From the NCBI GenBank assembly GCA_964492185.1, contig CAZBJH010000081.1:1-15383 (forward strand): a stretch of DNA of 15,383 bases, in the 5' to 3' direction. Source of the DNA: JAFGSZ01 sp964492185 (GTDB taxonomy: Bacteria; Bacteroidota; Bacteroidia; Bacteroidales; UBA10428). The notes below the pieces were generated by a model, which was not told where the DNA came from, did no database searches, and was given only the letters and a program-made list of their open reading frames with translations. Below are positions 1-6,909 of the stretch, piece by piece (position 1 is the first letter of the stretch; each line of letters begins with the position of its first letter). A program made the position numbers and the translations under genes.

Positions 1-2
1 TC

Positions 3-103
3 GGTGAACCCTCATCCCTACATAATAAGTTCTTAGTATATATTCATGTCCTATTTTCTTTGTACTATTTAAATTAAATTCCTTAAGGATGAGGGTTTCA
101 TCC
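3..103. repeat. Imperfect inverted repeat with a terminal hairpin at the left edge
   Basis: Positions 7-17 (AACCCTCATCC) are the exact reverse complement of 87-97 (GGATGAGGGTT), with about 69 bp of AT-rich sequence between. The right arm also folds on itself: GGATGA (87-92), loop GGGTT, TCATCC (98-103). The left arm has a similar but damaged extension (GGTGA at 3-7). This looks like a decayed palindromic intergenic repeat, and it may start beyond the window. It could also act as a terminator for a gene outside the window, but no T-tract supports that. Confidence 0.5.
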
Positions 104-156
104 GGCTAAAACCTGACGCCATAATAATAAGGGATAGATAATTGAATAAAGTTTTT

Positions 157-164
157 TATATTTG
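157..164 (+). promoter_or_regulatory. Bacteroidota-type -7 box for the DUF4293 gene
   Basis: TATATTTG matches the Bacteroidota -7 consensus TAnnTTTG. It lies 22 bp before the ATG at 187, which would give a short leader. No TTTG -33 element is present at 19-21 bp; the nearest TTG (142-144) is too close. The call rests on the -7 box and its position. Confidence 0.45.
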
Positions 165-186
165 AAATCCAAAAATTAAGCCAGTC

Positions 187-654
187 ATGATCCAGCGTAT
201 ACAAACCGTTTATTTATTCATCACGGGTGTGCTAATGATAATTATGGCATTCCTACCATTGGCCGAACTGATGATCAGCGGAGGTGAAATAGTTGATTAT
301 TATAGTTACGGATTAAGAAAAGCAGAGGGGGCTTCGGAAGAAGTTATTTATTCTACATGGCCTGTTACTTTGCTGATCGGCATAATTTCACTGATCAGTT
401 TTATTGCGATTTTTTCATATAAGAACAGAATACGGCAGATACGTTTATGTATTTTTAATATATTATTGCTGGTCGGCCTTATTGGTATGGTAGTATTCTA
501 TTATTTTACTATTGATAACGAATTTGAGATTTTGCATCACACATTCAGGTTTTCTACTGTAATACCGGTAGTAAGTATAGTTCTTCTTATACAGGCTTTC
601 AGGGGTATTCGCAAGGATGAGCTTTTGGTTAAGTCATATGAACGGTTGAGATAA
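187..654 (+). CDS. DUF4293 family membrane protein
   Basis: This is a 155-residue integral membrane protein. It starts with MIQRIQTVYL and ends with an IRKDE...VKS..RLR motif; both ends are typical, as I recall, of the DUF4293 family, which is found in Bacteroidota. Four hydrophobic segments are visible, at about residues 8-30, 60-78, 86-108 and 122-140, with a polar loop of about 30 residues after the first. No catalytic residues are evident and the function is unknown. In many Bacteroidota the gene lies next to rho, but the flanking gene is outside the window here. The ATG at 187 is preceded by a -7 box and has no Shine-Dalgarno, as is normal for the phylum. It converges on pyrI. The family call is firm; the biochemical role is not known. 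Confidence 0.85.
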   Translation: MIQRIQTVYLFITGVLMIIMAFLPLAELMISGGEIVDYYSYGLRKAEGASEEVIYSTWPVTLLIGIISLISFIAIFSYKNRIRQIRLCIFNILLLVGLIGMVVFYYFTIDNEFEILHHTFRFSTVIPVVSIVLLIQAFRGIRKDELLVKSYERLR

Positions 655-753
655 ATAATATTCTGCTGTTTTGCAGATCAAATTTACCGTGGGCTATTTT
701 ATGAAATAGGATTGTTTTAATTTCTTTCCGCGGGCCGGGTTTTCGAACTGCCA

Positions 754-1209
754 TTATAAAATCTCCATATGTTCCGCGTCAGTGATCTTTTCACAGTAAT
801 GGCATTTTAATTTTACTTCGCTCTTGGATATTACCCTGAATTTTGTTGTGATAGCTTCGTTATTGGTTATGCATTGGGGATTAAAACATTTAACTATACC
901 GATAATATCATCAGGAATTTCCACGATCTTTTTATCTACCACTTCATAATTGCGGATCACGTTAAGCTTTGCCAGGGGAGCGACCAGTGATATTTTATTA
1001 ATATCTTTATCCTTAAAGAACACCCCGGATAATTTTATTATAGCTTTCTTTCCCAGCTTTTTGCTCTCGAGGTTAGTCCCAAATGTGATCTTCTTGCTTA
1101 CGATATCAAGGCCAAGTATGGTTATTACCTTAAACAGGTGATCTGCAGGAATATGATCGATCACTGTCCCATCCTTTATAGCACTTACTTCCAGAATTTT
1201 ATCTTTCAT
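754..1209 (-). CDS. pyrI: Aspartate carbamoyltransferase regulatory subunit
   Basis: This 151-residue protein is the regulatory chain of the ATCase holoenzyme. It binds nucleotide effectors in its N-terminal domain and docks on PyrB through a C-terminal zinc domain. The allosteric domain spans about residues 1-98. The zinc ligands are visible as Cys108 and Cys113 (C-x4-C) and Cys136 and Cys139 (C-x2-C). Length matches the E. coli chain (about 153). It begins 20 bp after the pyrB stop, so the two genes form a pyrB-pyrI operon and are probably co-translated. There is no Shine-Dalgarno. The effector response (CTP/UTP inhibition, ATP activation) is known for enterobacterial enzymes and is only inferred here. 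All key cysteines are intact. Confidence 0.95.
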   Translation of the reverse strand: MKDKILEVSAIKDGTVIDHIPADHLFKVITILGLDIVSKKITFGTNLESKKLGKKAIIKLSGVFFKDKDINKISLVAPLAKLNVIRNYEVVDKKIVEIPDDIIGIVKCFNPQCITNNEAITTKFRVISKSEVKLKCHYCEKITDAEHMEIL

Positions 1210-1229
1210 TTCATTTTATTTCATATTAT

Positions 1230-2138
1230 TTATATCAAACCAAGCGTTGAGGTGATAATAGCTTGTCTAACAAAGACCCCATTCAAAGCCTGGTTAAAAT
1301 AGTATGCTTTTGGATTCTGGTCAACATCAATATCAATTTCGGAAACCCTGGGTAAAGGGTGTAATATTCGCATGCTATCCTTTGTATTGGTGAGCATGTT
1401 GTTTTTCAATACATAAGTGTTTTTAGTTCGTTCGTATTCGATAGGGTCAGAAAAACGCTCTTTTTGCACACGGGTCATGTAGATGATGTCTGCTCTTGAA
1501 ATGATATCTGTAAAGTCTTTATGTTCATAATATTTGAGTCCGAGATTGTCCAGAAAATATTTATAACCTTCCGGTATTTTAAGTTCATCGGGGGAAATAA
1601 AATTAAAAGTGGGATTGAACTGGGACATTGCCATAAGCAATGAATGTACAGTCCTGCCGTATTTTAGGTCTCCCACTAAAAATATATTAAGGTTTTCAAG
1701 GGTGCCCTGGGTTTTTCTGATGGAATACATGTCAAGCATGGTTTGTGTCGGGTGCTGGTTAGCTCCGTCACCTGCATTGATGATAGGTATATTAGTTATT
1801 TCGCTGGCATATCGGGCACTTCCTTCCAGCGGATGCCTCATAACAATGAGATCACTGTAATTACTGACGGTTTTTATTGTATCATAAAGGGTTTCTCCTT
1901 TGGTGACCGATGAAGATGAGGAATCTGTAAAGCCCACGATCTTACCCCCAAGTTTGCTGATGGCGCTTTCAAAACTCAGTCGTGTGCGTGTGGAAGGTTC
2001 AAAAAACAGTGTGGCTATGACCTTTCCTTTTAATGTTTCTCTTATGGGATTATTTTCAAATTCGGCCGCCAAGTCTAGTATTTCAATGTATTCTTTTTTG
2101 GAATAATCATTAATCGAGACAAGGCTTTTGTAAATCAT
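1230..2138 (-). CDS. pyrB: Aspartate carbamoyltransferase catalytic subunit
   Basis: PyrB makes N-carbamoyl-L-aspartate from carbamoyl phosphate and aspartate, the committed step of pyrimidine synthesis in the cytoplasm. The 302-residue length is normal. Visible motifs are the carbamoyl-phosphate loop FEPSTRTR (residues 46-53), the SVTKGE loop carrying Lys80 that reaches into the neighbouring active site, RHPLEG (101-106), GANQHPTQ (125-132) and the HPLPR aspartate loop (260-264). The enzyme therefore looks fully active. It is first in a two-gene operon with pyrI. A near-match to a -7 box (TATATTTA on the minus strand, 2183-2190) lies about 45 bp upstream, with no good -33 partner. The 221-bp repeat element sits a further 67 bp upstream and might affect expression. 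No leader peptide or attenuator like that of enterobacterial pyrBI was seen. Confidence 0.97.
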   Translation of the reverse strand: MIYKSLVSINDYSKKEYIEILDLAAEFENNPIRETLKGKVIATLFFEPSTRTRLSFESAISKLGGKIVGFTDSSSSSVTKGETLYDTIKTVSNYSDLIVMRHPLEGSARYASEITNIPIINAGDGANQHPTQTMLDMYSIRKTQGTLENLNIFLVGDLKYGRTVHSLLMAMSQFNPTFNFISPDELKIPEGYKYFLDNLGLKYYEHKDFTDIISRADIIYMTRVQKERFSDPIEYERTKNTYVLKNNMLTNTKDSMRILHPLPRVSEIDIDVDQNPKAYYFNQALNGVFVRQAIITSTLGLI

Positions 2139-2293
2139 TTGTATAAATTTTTATTCACTTATCTGTATTTCAACCCTTAGTGTAAATATAATCAAGATTT
2201 ATTTCGAATAATACCATTGTTAATATATTATTCATAACTTTTTCCATTGACTAAATAGTGTCTGTCTATAAACTCGTAGTGTTTGTTCAGAAT

Positions 2294-2321
2294 GTTCGGG
2301 ATTAAGACGCGCAAACCGAAC
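2294..2321. repeat. Hairpin inside the MITE-like element
   Basis: GTTCGG (2294-2299) and CCGAAC (2316-2321) are exact inverted repeats around a 16-nt loop containing GACGCGC. The stem is only 6 bp, so it may be fortuitous, but it lies inside a mobile repeat where structure is common. Confidence 0.4.
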
Positions 2322-2322
2322 G

Positions 2323-2372
2323 AAGTGAGCTCTTGAACTCATTTTAAAAGTGAGCTCTTGAACACCTTTAAA
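2323..2372. repeat. Two tandem 25-bp units inside the MITE-like element
   Basis: Units 2323-2347 and 2348-2372 match at 22 of 25 positions. Each begins with AAGTGAGCTCTTGAAC and ends in a T/A-rich tail. The GAGCTC core is itself palindromic. Mismatches lie only in the tail. The array looks like a local duplication within the element. Confidence 0.75.
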
Positions 2373-2495
2373 AATAATTAACGTTGTGAAAAAAATTTTA
2401 AACCGCGGTATACTAATGTATTCGAGGATTTAAAATATTGGCAGCAACGTGGATATCGGACATTATGGACAGACACTAAATAATACTGCTTACAG

Positions 2496-3119
2496 CTATC
2501 GGGTTGTCATATAACGGACCGCAACAGAATTGATCTTTTCCATGCGCCGGATCACTTTATCACATTTGCTTTTTCTGATGGCTATATCCATTTCACATTT
2601 TTCTTCATATTTCTGATTATGCGGGGATAGGTTTTCTTCGCTAACGACCCTCATAACTGCCCCGGTATCTTCATAATTATATTGGATATGATATATATTA
2701 TCTATACTTTTTTTTATGATACTTCCGTTTTCCAGCGCATTTCTAGCGGCTGATCTGTAAGCATTTATAAGTCCGCCTACTCCAAGCAGGGTTCCCCCGA
2801 AATATCTTACAACAACGATCAGAATATTGGTAATATTAGCGGAAAGTATCTGCCCGTAAATTGGCTTTCCCCCGGTACCCGAAGGCTCGCCGTCGTCGTT
2901 CATCCGGTAAATTTCACCTGATGCCCCAAGTTTATAAGCATAGCAATGATGGCGGGCACTGTGATGTTCTTTTTTTATTCTATCAATTATGATCCTGGTT
3001 TCTTCTTCGGTTTTTACAGGACAGGCAAAGGATATGAATTTACTGCCTTTATCCTTGAAAATTCCGGTGCTTTCATCGGCCAGGGTAGAATAGGTGTCCG
3101 CTATGTTCCTTTGTCTCAC
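2496..3119 (-). CDS. YigZ / IMPACT family protein
   Basis: This 207-residue protein has the UPF0029/IMPACT N-terminal domain (about residues 15-120) and a DUF1949-like C-terminal domain (about 135-200). Diagnostic motifs are HHCYAY (57-62), DDGEPSGTGGKP (75-86) and VVRYFGGTLLGVGGL (103-117). The eukaryotic homologue IMPACT regulates the Gcn2 kinase; the bacterial role is unsettled, possibly nucleic-acid or ribosome linked. The start is a GTG (3117-3119); no in-frame ATG fits the family's usual N-terminus better. It begins 9 bp after the stop of the transporter gene, so the two are probably co-transcribed. No Shine-Dalgarno is present. Family assignment is secure, function is not. Confidence 0.9.
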   Translation of the reverse strand: MRQRNIADTYSTLADESTGIFKDKGSKFISFACPVKTEEETRIIIDRIKKEHHSARHHCYAYKLGASGEIYRMNDDGEPSGTGGKPIYGQILSANITNILIVVVRYFGGTLLGVGGLINAYRSAARNALENGSIIKKSIDNIYHIQYNYEDTGAVMRVVSEENLSPHNQKYEEKCEMDIAIRKSKCDKVIRRMEKINSVAVRYMTTR

Positions 3120-3128
3120 AAGAATATA

Positions 3129-4004
3129 TTATAATGTCAATAAATAAATAGCAAGTATCGCGAGCAAAATTCCGGACCAGTTTACGGGGGTCAGTCTTTC
3201 TTTGAACAATAATAAGCCCGTGATCACAGATACCGATACAATTCCCGTATTATTCACTGCAAATATCTCCGAACTTTCAAAAAAATGATCACTGATATTT
3301 CGAATATTAAGGGCCCGGATCAGGAAGTATATGGATCCGAAATTAGCAATACCAAGAATTATACCCGTGGCAATTGTCCTGTAGTTAATAATGTCTTTAA
3401 AACCATTCTTTTTCACCATCAAAACAATCAGCCCGATTATGGCTGATGTTGCAAATAATATTCCCGTAAAACCGAGGGACACTTTATCTGTAACAAAATT
3501 GAACTGCGCATATTTCACCACGCTGTCTACTATCCCCATACCCACGAACAAAAGGATGGGCAGTCCCATGCGCGATAATCCTGAGACTTCTGATGTTCTG
3601 GTATTCCATATTGTTAGTAAAACGGCAATAAACGACAGGCCGATTCCTGCTGCTTTATAGGATGTAAGCCGGTCGTTTTGCTCGATTAACAGTGAGAAGA
3701 TAATTGGGAAAATAACCGACATTTTACTTGCAACCGTGGTGATACTGATACCTGCCACATGTGTTGACAGACTGATAACATAAAACATGATGATAAACAT
3801 AACACCTATTAACAGAGCTGTTACGATAGTTCCCCCGGTAAGTTCTGTAATATGCAATGGAGCAGCTGCAATAATTCCTGTGAGCGCTGCAACTAAATAA
3901 TTGATCACAATTATTTGCATGGACGGCAATCCGTATTTGTCGGCTAGCTTAAAGCAAACAAAGATCATTGTCGAGGAAAGGATGCTTAACAACAGAAAGA
4001 TCAT
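3129..4004 (-). CDS. DMT superfamily (EamA-type) transporter
   Basis: This 291-residue, very hydrophobic protein has about ten membrane segments in two halves, the layout of EamA/RhaT drug/metabolite transporters. The two halves meet near the polar stretch at about residues 130-145 (NTRTSEVSGLSRMG). The conserved end of the second half (ITGLLLFKERLTPVNWSGILLAILAIYLL) has the 'F-E-...-W-G-...-L-G/A' pattern seen at the end of EamA repeats. The substrate cannot be deduced; the family includes amino-acid, nucleotide and drug exporters. It starts with ATG at 4004, has no Shine-Dalgarno, and precedes the yigZ-family gene by 9 bp. It follows dnaA on the same strand after 172 bp and probably has its own promoter. 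Confidence 0.8.
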   Translation of the reverse strand: MIFLLLSILSSTMIFVCFKLADKYGLPSMQIIVINYLVAALTGIIAAAPLHITELTGGTIVTALLIGVMFIIMFYVISLSTHVAGISITTVASKMSVIFPIIFSLLIEQNDRLTSYKAAGIGLSFIAVLLTIWNTRTSEVSGLSRMGLPILLFVGMGIVDSVVKYAQFNFVTDKVSLGFTGILFATSAIIGLIVLMVKKNGFKDIINYRTIATGIILGIANFGSIYFLIRALNIRNISDHFFESSEIFAVNNTGIVSVSVITGLLLFKERLTPVNWSGILLAILAIYLLTL

Positions 4005-4176
4005 GGATCCGGGTTTGTTTCGGCCAAGTTAATGAATTTTGAAAAATTGCGAAAGAGTGTAGACAAAAGTTGATGGCTTTAGCCCCCGGATGAATAATGC
4101 AGGAGTAGTTTTTAATACCGGATAACCGGAATACTTTGTAAACCTGTGCGGGATCCGGTGCAGGGATGAATAAACA

Positions 4177-5598
4177 TTAAAACTTCAGTTTCTTTTCAAT
4201 ATCCTCGATCTGGTTTTTAAACTGTTTATCAGTGTCAAGCAGATTATTTACTGTTTTGCAGGCATGCAATACAGTAGCATGATCTTTACCGCCAATCTGG
4301 GATCCGATAGTAGCCAGTGAAGATTTAGTGAGGCTTTTAGAAAAAAACATAGCAACCTGCCTTGCCTGGACGATCTCACGTTTACGGGTTTTTGATTTTA
4401 GCATATCAACACCGATATCAAAATAATTACACACTATCTTTTGTATGTAATCGATCGATACTTCCCGCTTTGTGTTTTTTATGAGCTTATCGATCATTTC
4501 CCTGGCCAGATCAAGTGTTATTTCTTTCTTGTTAAGGGTCGACTGGGCAAGAAGTGATATGAGCGCACCTTCAAGCTCACGAATATTGTCTGTTATATGG
4601 GTGGCAATATATTCTATTACACTATCAGGCATTTCGATGCCGTCTTTATATATTTTTTGCCTGAGGATAGCAATTCTTGTTTCAAAATCAGGGACCTGCA
4701 GATCAGCAGATAAACCCCATTTAAACCTTGATAGCAGCCTTTGTTCAAGACCCTGCAATTCAACCGGAGGTTTGTCGGATGTAAGGATCAGTTGCTTTCC
4801 AGATTGGTGCAGGTGGTTGAAGATATGAAAAAAGATATCCTGGGTTTTTTCTTTGCCGGCAAATTCATGAACATCATCAATGATCAGAACATCGATCATT
4901 TGATAAAAATGAAGAAAATCATTGCGTGTATTATTACGTATTGATTCCACAAACTGGGTTTGAAATTTGTTGGCATTGACATATAATACAACACGATCAG
5001 GCAATTTTTCCTTTACTTCAATGCCAATGGCTTGTGCAAGGTGGGTTTTTCCCAATCCCGAATCCCCGTATAGTAACAGGGGGTTAAATGCAGTGCCGCC
5101 GGGATTGGCAGCAACAGCATTTCCTGCCGACCGGGCCAGGCGGTTACATTCACCTTCTACAAAATTGGTAAAGGAATTTTCAGGATTTAAACGGGGATCA
5201 ATATTAAGTTTTTTAATCCCGGGGATAATAAAAGGATTTTTGATTGTATTCTCTTCAGCATTCAGTGGTAATGATACAGGCCTGTTTTGAATATCAGACT
5301 GATTTTTCGCCGGTAATTTTATTGTGTAGGGAGTGGTGTTTGCAAAGTCATTGTTTTCCATGACAACGCTGTATTCAAGCTTTGCATCATATCCCAGCTC
5401 TTTTCGTAAGGTTTTGCTGATTATCTCAATGTATTTTTCTTCCAGGTATTCATAAAAGAAGGGGCTGGGTACCTGGATGGTCAGTACTTTGTTTTCAAGC
5501 CGCAAAGGGACAATGGGTTCAAACCATGTTCTGAAACTGATTGAAGGGACATTGTCTTTGATAATTTTCAAACAATTATTCCATACTTCCGTGTGCAT
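4177..5598 (-). CDS. dnaA: Chromosomal replication initiator protein DnaA
   Basis: DnaA is the AAA+ initiator that binds DnaA boxes at oriC and opens the duplex. At 473 residues it is close to the usual length. Domain I (about 1-80) carries the WFEPI motif. A short variable linker follows (about 82-135). The AAA+ domain has Walker A GDSGLGKT (178-185), Walker B LIIDDVH (238-244) and the conserved RLLSRFKWG arginine region (287-295). Domain IV holds the DnaA signature helix-turn-helix, GGKDHATVLHACKTV (436-450). All key residues are present. The gene is not next to dnaN or rpmH here, so the classical dnaA-dnaN origin layout is absent. Upstream is 372 bp of very AT-rich DNA after mlaD. No clear DnaA boxes were found there, so neither autoregulation nor an adjacent origin is supported. 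Confidence 0.98.
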   Translation of the reverse strand: MHTEVWNNCLKIIKDNVPSISFRTWFEPIVPLRLENKVLTIQVPSPFFYEYLEEKYIEIISKTLRKELGYDAKLEYSVVMENNDFANTTPYTIKLPAKNQSDIQNRPVSLPLNAEENTIKNPFIIPGIKKLNIDPRLNPENSFTNFVEGECNRLARSAGNAVAANPGGTAFNPLLLYGDSGLGKTHLAQAIGIEVKEKLPDRVVLYVNANKFQTQFVESIRNNTRNDFLHFYQMIDVLIIDDVHEFAGKEKTQDIFFHIFNHLHQSGKQLILTSDKPPVELQGLEQRLLSRFKWGLSADLQVPDFETRIAILRQKIYKDGIEMPDSVIEYIATHITDNIRELEGALISLLAQSTLNKKEITLDLAREMIDKLIKNTKREVSIDYIQKIVCNYFDIGVDMLKSKTRKREIVQARQVAMFFSKSLTKSSLATIGSQIGGKDHATVLHACKTVNNLLDTDKQFKNQIEDIEKKLKF

Positions 5599-5970
5599 GG
5601 GTATTAATCTTTTCAGAATTAGGTAATTTGTTTTTTTCGTTCGTGAAATATTTGTTGAAGCAAGATTGTGAAAAAAAAGCTAAAAAAAAAATCAATTTGC
5701 TATTGATTTTTACCGAAAGATTATATGGAATTCATTATCAGTTTTTTAAAATAGAATAAAAATTCAATTAAATGTAATATGCAGATTATTAGCATTTTAA
5801 CATAAATTTATATTAAATAATTGGATGTTAAATATTTATTAAAAATTAACTAAAGTTATTATTAACCAGCTTTGGATTTTACCTGAAAACTCCCCTGATT
5901 TTTATTTGGAATATTTACAAATAGTGAGTTTTAATATTTGTTAATAACTTGCCAGGAGATTATGAGTTGT
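5599..5970. other. 372-bp very AT-rich spacer upstream of dnaA
   Basis: This spacer lies between the end of the MCE gene and the start of dnaA. It holds long A and T runs, a perfect 10-bp AT-only-rich stem (AAAAATCAAT at 5687-5696, ATTGATTTTT at 5702-5711, 5-nt loop), and no open frame with gene-like features. I searched both strands for TTATnCACA DnaA boxes and found only weak partial matches such as TGTTAATAA. A near-consensus minus-strand -7 box (TAATTCTG, 5614-5621) lies 15 bp before the dnaA start. It probably contains the dnaA promoter. Confidence 0.6.
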
Positions 5971-6900
5971 TTATTTTTCTTTTTTGCCAAAAACTGAAAA
6001 ATGAACATACTTTTTTGGATGGGTTTTAAGATCGGTAAGTAAAGAGTCAAGGCTTGCAGTAGCATGAGTCAGGTTTTTATAAAGGCTGTCGTTATATAAA
6101 AGCTGGCCGACGGACCCTTCACCGGATTGCATAACAGCCATGATGCTCTGTGTATGATCGAGGGCCCGGCCTGCATTTTCAAGTGTAGTTTTCAGGTCTG
6201 CTTTGTTAAGTGAATCAGAAATACTGTATACGTTATTAATAATGCCTGTTATCTTATCATTATTATTTTTTAGTGTTGTTGTGATCTCTTCAATATTTTC
6301 CAGTGAAGTATTCAATTCACCACCGCCCTGCATTTGTTGTTTAAGTTGTTTTGTTGTGGATTCAAGGTTATATATGGTTCCTTTTATTCCGGCAACAGCC
6401 TCGGGGGTCAAGGCGGAGTTAACAGCAGTCAGTGTTGTATTCAGTTCCTCCATTAGTTCTTCTGCCTTATCTGAAATCTGATCAAGAATGCCGGATATTC
6501 CTTCATCAAAACCGGGTAACAGGGTATCTCCGGGAGACAGGTATTCGCTGGCATCGCTTAAAACCAGCCTGATATCTTTTGCCGGTGCTATGGGACTTGA
6601 GGATGTGATCTGTGCAACCGAGTATTTCGGGATATTGACATGCTCTTCAAGAGACAGCTTAACAATAAGCTTCCCGGACTGTTTGTGATCAAATTTTATC
6701 GAAGTGACCGTTCCCACTTTGTATCCCTTTAATATCACATTCCCCGATTCAATTAAACCGTCAATCTTGTCATAAACCACATAATACTCCCGCGTGGGTT
6801 TAAAAATGTTAATACCTTTTAAATAATTATAGCCCCATATAAATAAGGCAATTGCCAATACAGCTACAAATCCGGTTTTTGCTTCTTTAGATATACGCAT
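5971..6900 (-). CDS. MlaD-like MCE family protein
   Basis: This 309-residue protein has one N-terminal membrane anchor (about residues 9-28), an MCE/MlaD domain (about 38-115, with a GLIESGNVILKGYKVGTV core) and a long helical, coiled-coil-prone tail (about 140-290). The tail ends in a hydrophobic patch (YVHFSVFGKK). MCE proteins form periplasmic rings or tubes that move lipids between the inner and outer membranes; E. coli MlaD carries phospholipids. The lipid and partners here are unknown, as no MlaE/MlaF-like permease or ATPase gene lies in the window. It starts 9 bp after the amidase stop, so both are in one operon. The link to LptD and the amidase supports an envelope role. It is longer than E. 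coli MlaD (183) because of the helical tail, a common arrangement in Bacteroidota. Confidence 0.9.
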   Translation of the reverse strand: MRISKEAKTGFVAVLAIALFIWGYNYLKGINIFKPTREYYVVYDKIDGLIESGNVILKGYKVGTVTSIKFDHKQSGKLIVKLSLEEHVNIPKYSVAQITSSSPIAPAKDIRLVLSDASEYLSPGDTLLPGFDEGISGILDQISDKAEELMEELNTTLTAVNSALTPEAVAGIKGTIYNLESTTKQLKQQMQGGGELNTSLENIEEITTTLKNNNDKITGIINNVYSISDSLNKADLKTTLENAGRALDHTQSIMAVMQSGEGSVGQLLYNDSLYKNLTHATASLDSLLTDLKTHPKKYVHFSVFGKKEK

Positions 6901-6909
6901 GAGCCTGGT

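Larger units (their letters stand above)
2253..2481. mobile_element. MITE-like element with terminal inverted repeats
   Basis: The left end, AGTGTCTGTCTATAA (2257-2271), and the reverse complement of the right end, AGTGTCTGTCCATAA (2463-2477), match at 14 of 15 positions. The sequence AAAT flanks both ends (2253-2256 and 2478-2481), a candidate 4-bp target duplication, though AAAT is weak evidence in AT-rich DNA. The 221-bp body is too short for a transposase. It holds a tandem repeat and a hairpin (separate entries). The same end sequence recurs at 15329-15344, 13 kb away, so this is a repeated family in this genome. It could be a non-autonomous derivative of an IS with the same ends. The parent family is not identified from the window. 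Confidence 0.7.
2139..2495. other. 357-bp intergenic region, mostly filled by a MITE-like element
   Basis: This lies between the 5' end of pyrB and the 3' end of the yigZ-family gene, both on the minus strand. About 117 bp of AT-rich pyrB upstream sequence (2139-2255) holds only a weak promoter candidate. Positions 2257-2477 are the repeat element described separately, leaving only 18 bp between it and the yigZ-family stop. No credible gene is present. Confidence 0.7.

Noticed and set aside
662..709. Two weak hairpins (TCTGC/GCAGA and CTATTT/AAATAG) between the convergent DUF4293 and pyrI genes
   Set aside because: The stems are 5-6 bp and AT-rich, and neither is followed by a proper T-tract. 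They could be a terminator but are not strong enough to call.
2382..2483. A 33-codon open frame in the right half of the MITE-like element, ending TLWTDTK and stop within the terminal repeat
   Set aside because: It has no start codon (a TAA lies directly upstream) and no recognisable domain. It is most likely a chance frame or a decayed fragment inside the element.
4472..4944. Open frames on the strand opposite dnaA
   Set aside because: They lie fully within the well-supported dnaA gene and show no family motifs; they are shadow frames.
5599..5970. oriC next to dnaA
   Set aside because: No DnaA-box consensus was found on either strand and dnaN is absent. AT-richness alone is not enough.
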